Origin: CAYTBN01 sp964436045
Lineage (GTDB): Bacteria > Myxococcota_A > UBA796 > UBA9615 > CAYRNR01
Reading direction: 5' to 3'
NCBI GenBank assembly: GCA_964436045.1
Contig: CAYTBN010000004.1
Coordinates: 62,001-126,000, forward strand
Length of the DNA: 64,000 nucleotides
The notes under the pieces: generated by a model
Databases searched by the model: none
Told to the model about the DNA's origin: nothing
What the model saw: the letters and a program-made list of their open reading frames with translations, nothing else
Program-made: the position numbers and the translations under genes
Shown: piece after piece, positions 1 to 7,851 of the stretch
How positions within the stretch are numbered: the first letter of the stretch is position 1
Layout: each line of letters begins with the position of its first letter

Positions 1-786
1 GATGCCCAGCGACGTGAACGTGTCCGCCACGGCGGCGAGGGCTCCAGCGCTGCGGTCGGCCGCGATGTTCAGCGGCTCCTGCTCCAGGTCCAGCCGACGC
101 GCCTTGGTCTCGTGCAGGTCGTAGTAGCGCATCAGTTCGATGGATGACAGGCCGATGGAATCCAGCAGCGCGGCGGTGGCCTCGACGTTCTCCGTCCGGT
201 CGTTGTGCCCGGGGACGACACACATCCGGACACCCACCTGAGCCTGGCTGGCTGCCAACCGCCGGAGGTTCTTTTCGACCCGGCGCCCGTCGGTCCCGGT
301 GAGCCTGTCGTGCAGTACATCGTCGCCCACGACCTTCACATCGAACAGGAATCGATCGACGTGGGGCATGCACGCCTCGAACGTGGACCAGGGGACATCC
401 CCGGCTGTCTCGATGGTGACATCGAGCCCATCGTCCTTCGCGGCGTCGAGGAAGGTCACCAGGCCGGTCCGATCCTGCGCCAGCGGCTCGCCCCCGCTCA
501 ACGTGACGCCGCCGTGGGTGTTGCGGTAGTACACCCGGTCCCTGGCCACGGTGGTCAGGATCTCTGCCACGGAGCGCCCCTTGGTGGGCGACGACGGTGA
601 CTCGAAGGGCTGCGCCTCCGGGTTCTGGCACCAGGCGCACCGCATGGGACAGCCCCGGAAGAACACCGTGGTCCGGATCCCGGGGCCATCGTGGACGCAG
701 GTCCGCTGGATGTTCAGGACCGATAGCCTGGCTGAGTCGCGGTCACGCTCATCGGGGGCGTGACGCAGCGCGGTTGCAGTGACCAT
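1..786 (-). CDS. Glycyl-radical-enzyme activating protein (radical SAM), 3' end missing
   Basis: Radical SAM enzyme of the pyruvate-formate-lyase-activase type, which uses a 4Fe-4S cluster and S-adenosylmethionine to install a glycyl radical on a partner enzyme. Seen in the 262 codons present: the cluster motif C46-x3-C50-x2-C53, preceded by VHDGPGIRTTVFFRGC, then TLSGGEP at residues 95-101. Between them there is no CxxC-rich ferredoxin insert, so it is the short PflA-like form. The ATG at 784-786 is the natural start for this alignment. The frame is open to base 1, so the C-terminus lies outside the window. It sits 21 bases downstream of the TraB-like gene on the same strand. No glycyl radical enzyme is visible here, so its partner is unknown. 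Confidence 0.85.
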   Translation of the reverse strand, partial: MVTATALRHAPDERDRDSARLSVLNIQRTCVHDGPGIRTTVFFRGCPMRCAWCQNPEAQPFESPSSPTKGRSVAEILTTVARDRVYYRNTHGGVTLSGGEPLAQDRTGLVTFLDAAKDDGLDVTIETAGDVPWSTFEACMPHVDRFLFDVKVVGDDVLHDRLTGTDGRRVEKNLRRLAASQAQVGVRMCVVPGHNDRTENVEATAALLDSIGLSSIELMRYYDLHETKARRLDLEQEPLNIAADRSAGALAAVADTFTSLGI

Positions 787-807
787 GTGTACCCTCAAGA
801 TAGACTA

Positions 808-2784
808 TTACCAGACATAGTCAGGTGCCACCTCTCGTTTGTCCTTGCCCCACAGGACATGGAAGACACGCAGCTTGCGGATCGAGGTGGGCGAGAGCTG
901 CCCGATGGGGACGTAGACGATCTTGCTGCCGTGGGCCTCGGCGTAGCCGCGCAGCGCCGAGCGGGGGGGCGCAGCGGCGACGTACACCACATGGGGATCG
1001 AGGCTGTAGTCGACGGCGGCCATCAGCAGCACCTCGGACTTGGAGCGGGCCTGCTGGTAATCCGGATCGTCCCACACGTCGGCGAGGCGAAGCGGTGGGT
1101 AGGAGAGCAGCAGCCCGCCGTACTCGCAGCGGTTGATGCCGGGACCGACGATGTGGTCGGCCAGGGGGGTCGAGTAGAACGCCATGTCCGACTCCTGCTC
1201 GTGCTCGCCGAGCCAGGTCATCCTCAGCGGGTACCGCTCGTCCACCAGGTCCTCGTCGAAGATCATCACCACGGAGCCGACCCCGCCCTGGGCCTTGCGC
1301 TCTTCCCGGACGTAGATCCGCCGTTCGTGCCAGTTCCGGACGGTCTCGCGCACGTCGATGCCGTCGAGGAGCGAGGTGGTGAAGGGCACGCTGCGCGACT
1401 GCTCGTCACCGACGATCTTGACGCCCTTCTTGCGCAGGTAGTGTCCGTAGTCCTCGATCACCAGGTCTTCGGGCGGGTAGGAGCACAGCCCGTGGGGATC
1501 GAAGTGTTCCAGCCACTCGCCGGCGTGCCGCTCGCGTTTTCGCTTGCGCAGCGGAACCCGGACCATGCGCCGCTTGACCACCGGGATCCGGCGGCGCAGC
1601 CGGATCTTGCGGGTGCCCAGCTGCAGCTGCTCGGCGCTGACCCGGATCGTGGGTAGCTCGGCCGTCTCCTCCTGCCACGGGTAGTGCTCGCCCAGATCCC
1701 ACACCTCGTGGCCGAAGTTCTCGTCCACCGCCCCCCTGGACGCGACCAACAACTGGTACAGGTCGGGGACCAGCTGCCCATCGACCATCGCGTAGTTGCG
1801 GGCGAACTTCCGGAGGACCCGGTACTGCCACGGTCGCACCTCCTCGCCGGTGCGGGCCCGGTAGCGCAGCGTGGCCCGGTCCAGCATCTTCAGATGGACC
1901 TGGCGGCGATCGAAGGCGGAGTCCGGTGCGCCGCAACGACGCGCGATCCAGTCCACGGCCGCGGACAGCCCGGCCCGCTCGTCCGGCACCTCCTCCCGCC
2001 GGCCATCGACCAGCGCCAGGTGGTCACCGACGGCCCGGCGCCGGGGCGGGGCCATCCGCGCCTCGTCGGGTTCCGCGGGCAATCCGCAACGGCGACGCTC
2101 GTAGACCGACGCCAGCAACGGGAAGGTGGTCATGGTTTCCGGCAGACTTCGCGGATGCAGGTGGAACAGGCCCACGGCGTCGCGGCGCTTGCGGGCGAAT
2201 GGAGCAGCCTGGGCCGTGGCCAGGTCGGCGGCGATCCGCTGGGCGTGGGCCATCCCACAGACCAGCAAGACCGATCCATGGCGCGCCGCCAGTCGCTGGA
2301 CCCGGTGGGCGATACCCCGTTCTCGCCGCCGGTCGAGTTCGTCCACGGCCCGGTCCGCCGACGCCGCCAGATAGGCGTCCAGGTAGGCACCCGCGCCGAT
2401 GCGCACCACCGAGTAGGTGTCGGGGAACGCCTCGGCGTGGCGCAGGGCATAGTCCAGGTCCAGATCCACCAGCTCCGCGGGCAGCCCACGTTCGAGCGCC
2501 GACCGCAGCCCCTCCACCAGCGGGTCGGCGGGCTCGATGGGCAGATAGACGGAGTGCCCTTCGTCGTCCTCGTACAGCAGGACGGTGACCTGCGGCAGGC
2601 GACGGACGGCCGCCAGCACCGGTTCCCGCAGGGTGTCCGCCAACTCCACGGCCACCGCCGAAGGCGTCAGCTCGGCCACGGCCCGACGGACCAGATCGGC
2701 GTATTCGAGCTTGCCATGCAACACCGGAAGGATCCGGATATCGCCAGCCTCGAGGATCCCGTAGCGGCTGTGGAGATCGCTCAC
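808..2784 (-). CDS. TraB/PrgY-like N-terminal domain protein of unknown function
   Basis: About 658 residues, no signal peptide or membrane segment. The first ~200 residues have the look of the TraB/Tiki-like fold: a beta strand ending LPVLHGK, then TPSAVAVELAD, and later VLLVCGMAHAQR, which parallels the GxxH strand of that superfamily. The rest (residues ~250-658) is not a domain I recognise; it is rich in Arg and aromatic residues, with a basic stretch near the middle. The gene follows the MoxR ATPase stop (2789) almost without a gap, starting at GTG 2784 or TTG 2787, so the two are probably co-translated. MoxR ATPases usually remodel a partner encoded next door, which makes this protein a candidate client. 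The fold assignment is a weak inference. Confidence 0.7.
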   Translation of the reverse strand: MSDLHSRYGILEAGDIRILPVLHGKLEYADLVRRAVAELTPSAVAVELADTLREPVLAAVRRLPQVTVLLYEDDEGHSVYLPIEPADPLVEGLRSALERGLPAELVDLDLDYALRHAEAFPDTYSVVRIGAGAYLDAYLAASADRAVDELDRRRERGIAHRVQRLAARHGSVLLVCGMAHAQRIAADLATAQAAPFARKRRDAVGLFHLHPRSLPETMTTFPLLASVYERRRCGLPAEPDEARMAPPRRRAVGDHLALVDGRREEVPDERAGLSAAVDWIARRCGAPDSAFDRRQVHLKMLDRATLRYRARTGEEVRPWQYRVLRKFARNYAMVDGQLVPDLYQLLVASRGAVDENFGHEVWDLGEHYPWQEETAELPTIRVSAEQLQLGTRKIRLRRRIPVVKRRMVRVPLRKRKRERHAGEWLEHFDPHGLCSYPPEDLVIEDYGHYLRKKGVKIVGDEQSRSVPFTTSLLDGIDVRETVRNWHERRIYVREERKAQGGVGSVVMIFDEDLVDERYPLRMTWLGEHEQESDMAFYSTPLADHIVGPGINRCEYGGLLLSYPPLRLADVWDDPDYQQARSKSEVLLMAAVDYSLDPHVVYVAAAPPRSALRGYAEAHGSKIVYVPIGQLSPTSIRKLRVFHVLWGKDKREVAPDYVW

Positions 2785-2788
2785 CAAT

Positions 2789-3622
2789 TCACTCGGCGTA
2801 GGGCAGCGCCTCGTCCCCCAGCACCATCTGGATCGCGGACAGCAGGTCGTCCCGGGCCACGGCCTCGCCCCGCTCGGCCGCGACCTTGGCCGCGTAGCGG
2901 GCGATGTTGATGCCGTCGCGGACGGTGTAGCGCTCGGCCTGGTCGTGGGCCCGCTGCAGGAAATCCACCACGTACTGGCGGATCTGCTCGTCGACGAAGG
3001 GCAGGTTCTCGGCCAGGATCGCCAGCTCGTCCTCCCGCTCCGGGAATTCCAGCAGGATCTGGGGCTGGAGCCGCGAGTGGATGTACTCGGGCAGCTCGAA
3101 GGTCGACGAGTCGTCGTTCATCGTCGCCACCATCCGGAAGTCCCGATGGGCTGGGATCTTGATCCCCGCGACGATGGACTCCACGTACCGCCGGTTATCC
3201 AGCAGTGGCGCCAGCGAGGCCCAGGACTTCTCGCTCATCCGGTTGCCCTCGTCCAGCACACAGACCCCGCCGCGGAGCATGGCGGTCACCAGCGGGCTGG
3301 CCACGTACCGCAGCTCCCCCTGGGAGGCCACCACCGGGGTCACCAGCAGGTCCTCGGGGCGGGTGTCCATGGTCGCCTGATAGATGTACACGTCCCGGCC
3401 GATGGCCACCCCGGCGGCGTAGGCCAGCGTGGTCTTGCCGACCCCGGGTTTGCCCAGCAGGCGGGGATTGAGGGGGATATCGGCCTCGTCCAGGACCAGC
3501 CAGGCGGCCAGCACCTGCTTGAGCGTCTCGGCCTGGCCCACCCAGCGGACGCTCAGCTCGTCCGGGTGGCACAGGCTCAGCGCAACACCCTCGATCTCGA
3601 CGCGCCTCGGTACCTCACCCAC
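2789..3622 (-). CDS. MoxR-family AAA+ ATPase
   Basis: AAA+ ATPase of the MoxR group, chaperone-like enzymes that remodel or insert metal into partner proteins. Walker A is GKPGVGKTT at residues 57-65, Walker B is GVCVLDEGNRM, and a sensor-type segment MNDDSSTFELPEYIHSRL follows. The frame is open upstream to 3745, but that extension is Ser/Thr/Arg-rich and overlaps the small Cys-rich gene. GTG at 3620-3622, one base after that gene's TGA, gives a 277-residue protein starting just before the conserved part. The order small Cys-rich gene, MoxR, TraB-like protein with 1-4 base junctions indicates one operon. Partner and substrate are not identifiable. Confidence 0.85.
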   Translation of the reverse strand: MGEVPRRVEIEGVALSLCHPDELSVRWVGQAETLKQVLAAWLVLDEADIPLNPRLLGKPGVGKTTLAYAAGVAIGRDVYIYQATMDTRPEDLLVTPVVASQGELRYVASPLVTAMLRGGVCVLDEGNRMSEKSWASLAPLLDNRRYVESIVAGIKIPAHRDFRMVATMNDDSSTFELPEYIHSRLQPQILLEFPEREDELAILAENLPFVDEQIRQYVVDFLQRAHDQAERYTVRDGINIARYAAKVAAERGEAVARDDLLSAIQMVLGDEALPYAE

Positions 3623-3623
3623 C

Positions 3624-3830
3624 TCAGCCGCCCTGCTGACAGCGGACGAAGTGACCGAAGGAGCGGTCCCAGCTGGCCTCCGCGGACTCGTCGAAGCAGC
3701 AGGCAGGCAGCTGCCGGCTCGCCCGGTGGTAGTGCAGGCACCCACAGCCGCGGCCGCGCCGAGGACAGCCCGGGTAGGAGCAGTTGCAACGCCGCACGTT
3801 CTCGTCCTCGTGACCGCAGTCCTTGCTCAT
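3624..3830 (-). CDS. Small cysteine-rich protein (DUF6485-like)
   Basis: A 68-residue protein beginning MSKDCGHEDENVRRCNC and continuing with YPGCPRRGRGCGCLHYHR and LPACCF. Eleven cysteines and several histidines suggest a bound metal, probably zinc or an iron-sulfur cluster. The Cys spacing and the LPACxF ending resemble the small family annotated DUF6485, from memory only. A strong ribosome binding site, GGAGGGACG, ends directly before the ATG (3828-3830), which supports the gene although it is short. Its TGA is one base from the MoxR GTG, so translation is likely coupled. The frame is open upstream to 4271, but that part is antisense to the DUF3267 gene. Confidence 0.7.
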   Translation of the reverse strand: MSKDCGHEDENVRRCNCSYPGCPRRGRGCGCLHYHRASRQLPACCFDESAEASWDRSFGHFVRCQQGG

Positions 3831-3865
3831 CGTCCCTCCAATTGCCGAGGATGGGATCCTAGGCC

Positions 3866-4471
3866 ATGCACAGCCGGGCGACCACAGCGAAGATCGAGCC
3901 ACCGGCCATCCCCGGGATGGAGTGCGCGGGCGTGGTCCACCGGACCGCGGGGCCCCTGGTGGTGAGCAGCGTGCTGTGCGCGCTGGCGGCCCTCGGTGTC
4001 GGCGCCGGGACGACGCTGATCCACGGCGGCGGCGGATTGATGGCCCCGGCGGCCCTGTCCCTGCGGGACGGCTCGTTGCTGGCGTTGGCCGTCGGCGCAC
4101 TGGTCGGCGTTGGGCTATGCCACGAGATCGCCCACGCGCTGGCCGCTCGCTGGATCGCCGGCCTTCCGTGGCGGCGCATCGGCTGGGGGGTCTCGGTCCG
4201 GCACCTGGGCGTCTACTGCCGGATCGGCGGCCGCGTGCACGTGCGTGACCACCGCCGGATCGGGCTGGCACCCGCCCTGGGGGTTGCCCTACCCCTCGCC
4301 CTCGTCAGCCTGATCTGGGGAGGTGATCTGGGGCTGATCGCGGCGGTGGTCGCGCTGCTGACCTTGCCACAGGACCTGGCATCCCTGTGGCAGTTCCGGA
4401 CCTTCCAGCCCCTCGACCTGGTCGTGGGCGCGGCCGACGGAACTCCCTTCGTTCTCCGCCACCGCCGGTGA
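3866..4471 (+). CDS. DUF3267-type membrane zinc metalloprotease
   Basis: A 201-residue integral membrane protein with about four hydrophobic segments (residues ~30-50, 68-88, 132-150, 155-172). The zincin motif HEIAH is at residues 86-90 inside a membrane segment, as in site-2-type and DUF3267 putative proteases, and a second acidic position appears in LPQDLASLWQF near residue 180, where the third metal ligand would be expected. Members of this group are compact membrane proteases of mostly unknown substrate. The gene is divergent from the Cys-rich/MoxR operon, with 35 bases between the two starts. The start at ATG 3866 could be later (for example the ATG of GMECAG), since the first 20 residues are not conserved-looking. 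Confidence 0.75.
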   Translation: MHSRATTAKIEPPAIPGMECAGVVHRTAGPLVVSSVLCALAALGVGAGTTLIHGGGGLMAPAALSLRDGSLLALAVGALVGVGLCHEIAHALAARWIAGLPWRRIGWGVSVRHLGVYCRIGGRVHVRDHRRIGLAPALGVALPLALVSLIWGGDLGLIAAVVALLTLPQDLASLWQFRTFQPLDLVVGAADGTPFVLRHRR

Positions 4472-4540
4472 TAGCATGGTTGCTGGCGGGTTATCCGCCG
4501 TGAGGGGAGGCCTCCGTGGCCGTGTATCAACTGGCCTTGC

Positions 4541-5938
4541 GTGCTGCTTTCGTGCTGGCCCTGGGGGGGGATCGGGACCGGGTGCGTCGACGTGCAGGTG
4601 TCGTCCGACGACGCTGACGCCGACGGTGACGGCTACGACAACATCGCCGAGGGGGGGACGGACTGCAACGACAGCGACCCGGAGATCCACCCCGACGCAG
4701 AGGAGATCTGCGACCAGGTCGACAACGACTGCGATCAATACGTGGACTGCGATGACGAGGACGTGGCCGATCTGGACGAGGACGGCGCGTGCACCTGTGA
4801 CGATTGCGACGATCTGGACCCGGACAACTACCCGGGCAAGGCGGAGATCTGCGACGGTGCCGACAACGACTGTGACGGGGTCGCGGACAATGGACTGTCG
4901 TTTTCGGACTGGTACGCGGACGTGGATGGCGACGGCCACGGCGACCCGGACTCGCTGACCTCGACCTGCGACGGGCCGCCGGACGCCGACTGGCTCGAGG
5001 TCGGCGACGACTGCGACGATCTGGACCCGGACAACTACCCCGGCAACGACGAGGTCTGCGATGGGGGCGACAACGACTGCGATGGCCTGGCCGATTGCCT
5101 GGACGGCGACTCCACGGACGCCGACGGGGATGGCACCTGCGCCTGCGAAGACTGCGACGACGCCGACCCCGACAACTACCCGGGCAACACCGAGGTCTGC
5201 GATGGCGGGGACAACGACTGCGACGGGCTGGTGGACTGCGCCGACTCGGACATCCCCGATGCCGACGGCGACGGCTACTGCGAGTGTGTCGACTGCGACG
5301 ACAACGATCCGGGACTGGGCCAGGGCGACACCGAGATCTGCGACGGGCTGGACAACGACTGCGATGGCGAGGTCGACGAGGACTTCTGGGGGATGAACAT
5401 CGGCGCCCTGGTCTGCTCCGTCGATCCGGCCAGCCCGAGCTGCAACGACCCGGCGGTCGCCATCGCCAACTCCGTGATCGACGTGGACATGTCCAGCCTC
5501 AGCGGCATCACCTTCGCCCTGTACATGGACAACGCGGCCGACTACACGTGGGACGTGGGTGACAGTCCGTCCAACGACTGCTGCTGCGGCGACAGCAGCG
5601 ATCGGTCCCACGACGGTGAGGTCTGGGTCAGCGGCGGCAATGACCTGGGCGTCTGCAGCCAGGACGGGTACGCCTGGACCGACTTCCTCAACGACGCCTA
5701 CACCGTCAACGGCGCGGCGTGGATCGAGGTGTCGGTCTCGGCCAGCTTCCTGCGGGTGGTCGGCGACGGGTTCTGCCTGGAGTACAGCGAGGGGATCTTC
5801 CCGCTGACGGGGTACGACAACGAGTACGGCAACAACGACGACGAGATGATCCACGTGGGCATGAACAAGGTGATCCAGGCGGGCTCCAGCCGGACGGGGA
5901 GCGGCCTCACGCTGGTGGAGCTGTACTACTGGCCCTGA
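4541..5938 (+). CDS. MopE-like Cys/Asp-repeat lipoprotein with out-of-frame signal peptide
   Basis: Secreted protein with at least five repeats of the MopE / putative metal-binding motif: a DCDDxDPDNYPG element followed by EICDGxDNDCDG, found at roughly residues 40-70, 85-115, 145-175, 195-225 and 245-275. These acidic Cys-containing repeats probably bind Ca or another divalent metal outside the cell. The last ~180 residues are a different, proprotein-convertase-P-like or lectin-like beta domain that I cannot name. The frame as read begins at GTG 4541 (MLLSCWPWGG...). A typical lipoprotein signal, MAVYQLALRAAFVLALGG, starts at GTG 4516 in another frame and would join IGTGCVD if the G run at 4563-4570 were one base shorter. 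The 3' end overlaps the convergent amidase by 13 bases. Confidence 0.8.
   Translation: MLLSCWPWGGIGTGCVDVQVSSDDADADGDGYDNIAEGGTDCNDSDPEIHPDAEEICDQVDNDCDQYVDCDDEDVADLDEDGACTCDDCDDLDPDNYPGKAEICDGADNDCDGVADNGLSFSDWYADVDGDGHGDPDSLTSTCDGPPDADWLEVGDDCDDLDPDNYPGNDEVCDGGDNDCDGLADCLDGDSTDADGDGTCACEDCDDADPDNYPGNTEVCDGGDNDCDGLVDCADSDIPDADGDGYCECVDCDDNDPGLGQGDTEICDGLDNDCDGEVDEDFWGMNIGALVCSVDPASPSCNDPAVAIANSVIDVDMSSLSGITFALYMDNAADYTWDVGDSPSNDCCCGDSSDRSHDGEVWVSGGNDLGVCSQDGYAWTDFLNDAYTVNGAAWIEVSVSASFLRVVGDGFCLEYSEGIFPLTGYDNEYGNNDDEMIHVGMNKVIQAGSSRTGSGLTLVELYYWP
4563..4570 (+). repeat. Run of eight G at the signal-peptide junction
   Basis: Homopolymer G8 placed exactly where the signal peptide frame (from GTG 4516) and the mature MopE-like frame meet. 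With seven G the two frames fuse into one lipoprotein precursor; with eight they do not. This is either an assembly error or a slippage site able to switch the gene on and off. Confidence 0.8.
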
Positions 5939-7587
5939 GCCAGCAGGCGCACCGCCACGGCGGGCTCGCGCCGCTCCATCCCCTGCTCGACCGCCGCCGC
6001 CAGTTGCAGGATCCGGTGCTCCTCCCAGGGGCGTCCGATCAGCTGCAGTCCGACGGGCAGCCCGCCGCCGTCGTAGCCGGCGGGAACGCTGATCGCGGGG
6101 TGGCCGGTCAGGTTCGACGGGAAGACGAAGCGCATCAAGGCCGACAGGGACTCCAGGTCGGACTCACCGACGGCCAGAGCGTCCGGCAGGATCGCCGGGG
6201 CGGTCCGGCCGGTGGTCGGCGTGGCGATGGCGTCCACGTCCTCCAGCACCCGCGCGAAGTGATCGTAGACCCGGGTGCGCGCCCGCTGGGCCATCACGTA
6301 GTCCACACCGGTCAGCTGGGCGGCGAGGGTCAGGTTGATCCGCACGTCGAGCCCCATCTGGCTGCGGTGATCGGCCAGCAGCGGGGTCATCGAGGTCAAC
6401 ATCTCCGAGGCGATGCTGATCAGGTGGGCCACCCGGGCCAGCTCCAGGTCGGGCAACTCCACCTCGCGCACGGTGGCACCGCGGGCCTCCAGGGAGCGCA
6501 GCGCCGCCTCGGCGGCGGAGATCACGTCGGGTTCGGCATCCTCGAACCAGTCCCGGTAGATGCCGACCGTGGTGCCCGACAGGTCCGGGCCGTCGACCCC
6601 CGCGAGGGTCGGCGGAGGCTGTACCGCTGTGTAGGGATCCGCCGGATCGAAGCCCGCCATCACCTAGTATGCCAGCGCCGTGTCCAGCACGGTGGCTGCC
6701 AGCGGTCCAACGTGGCCCACGCTCCAGCACAGCGGGTACGCCCCGTGCTCGCTGATACGGCCGTAGGTGGCCTTGAGCCCCGAGATCCCGCACAGGGCCG
6801 CTGGCGTCCGGATCGAGCCTCCACCGTCGGCGCCGATGGCCACCGGGCACAGCCCCGCGGCCACCACCGCGGCCGGACCGCTCGATGAGCCACCTGTGAA
6901 GTGCCCCGGATCGTAGGGGTTGCGGGGTGTGCCGTGGTGAGGATTGAGGCCGGTGACGCCGATACCGATCTCGTGCATCGCGGTCTTGCCGAACAGCAAC
7001 GCACCCTGGGCCCGGAAACGCGCGGCCACCGTGGCGTCCTCGTCGGCGGACTCACGTCCCAGGAACGCCGTCCCGACCGTGGTCGGATACGGAACCTGGT
7101 CGAGCTCGTCCTTGACCGCCACCGGGACCCCGTCGAACACGCCGAGTGGCTCACCCGCGGCAAATCGGGCGGCCGACGCCTCGGCCTGGGCCATCAGGTC
7201 GTCGGCATCCTGGGCGATCAGCAGCTGCATCGCCGGATCCCGCTCGTCGAGGGAGGAGCAGGCATCCGCCAGCCGCCGGGCCACGTCGACCGGCGAGAGC
7301 TGTCCCCCACGATACGCGCGGGCAAAATCCGCGACGGTCTCGAAGCGGTACCCCGGACCCGGCGCCGCGGCCTCGCACAGGGCCATCGGATCGGGCCCCT
7401 CCCCGGTCGCTCCATCGGCCACCGCGCCCCGACCGGGCAAGGGGGGACGCACCGACGGCGCCTCGGCCAGCGCACGGCCACGGAAACGCTCGATACCCGC
7501 ATCGCGGAGCAGCTTGGGAAGCAGCATCCAGCGAGTGAGGGGGCTCTCGAGCGCGGCGGTCAGCGCGCGCAGCCCGGTGCCAGCCAT
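5926..7587 (-). pseudogene. Amidase-signature hydrolase interrupted by an in-frame TAG
   Basis: Amidase-signature family enzyme (C-N hydrolase acting on amides). Starting at ATG 7587, catalytic Lys159 is in GVPVAVKD, the Ser pair in TGGSSSG (residues 232-236), and nucleophile Ser258 in ADGGGSIR, so the full Ser-Ser-Lys triad is present. Codon 308 is TAG (6664-6666). The same frame continues at once with VMAGFDPADPYTAV and runs to a second TAG at 5926-5928, giving the complete family C-terminus. The segment around the stop, VLDTALAY-stop-VMAGFDP, matches the usual helix and loop of amidases, where a Gln codon (CAG) would fit by a single C to T change. It is a recent nonsense mutation, a sequence error, or read-through. 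TAG is the ordinary stop of many neighbours, so genome-wide recoding is unlikely. Confidence 0.75.
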
Positions 7588-7607
7588 GCGGGGGGATTGG
7601 ATCGGAC

Positions 7608-7781
7608 TCAGGTCGTAGGCGCCTCCGGGAGGGGAGGATAACAAGGCTCCGGGAATCGGGCTCTGTAGGTGCGGCAGGCCAGCATCAGCAGGTCCTTGCG
7701 CGGGCCCTCGCTGAGCGGGAGGTTGGTCCCGAGGACGACGAATCCCCAGCGGGCCCGCGGGTAGGCGGGATCGCTCGACAT
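7608..7781 (-). CDS. Hypothetical 57-residue protein
   Basis: Short frame MSSDPAYPRARWGFVVLG... ending PPLPEAPTT, 20 bases upstream of the amidase on the same strand. Codon third positions are GC-rich in its first half, as in the real genes here, but weaker at the end. There is no clear ribosome binding site and I do not recognise the sequence. It fills the gap between the amidase and the divergent rhomboid gene, so it may be a leader gene of the amidase or only a chance frame. Confidence 0.35.
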   Translation of the reverse strand: MSSDPAYPRARWGFVVLGTNLPLSEGPRKDLLMLACRTYRARFPEPCYPPLPEAPTT

Positions 7782-7851
7782 CGGCGGCGGTATAGTCCAG
7801 CCTCTGTGCGGCGCGGGGTATGGTCCGCGCGCGCGAGGGTTTGGGAACGGC

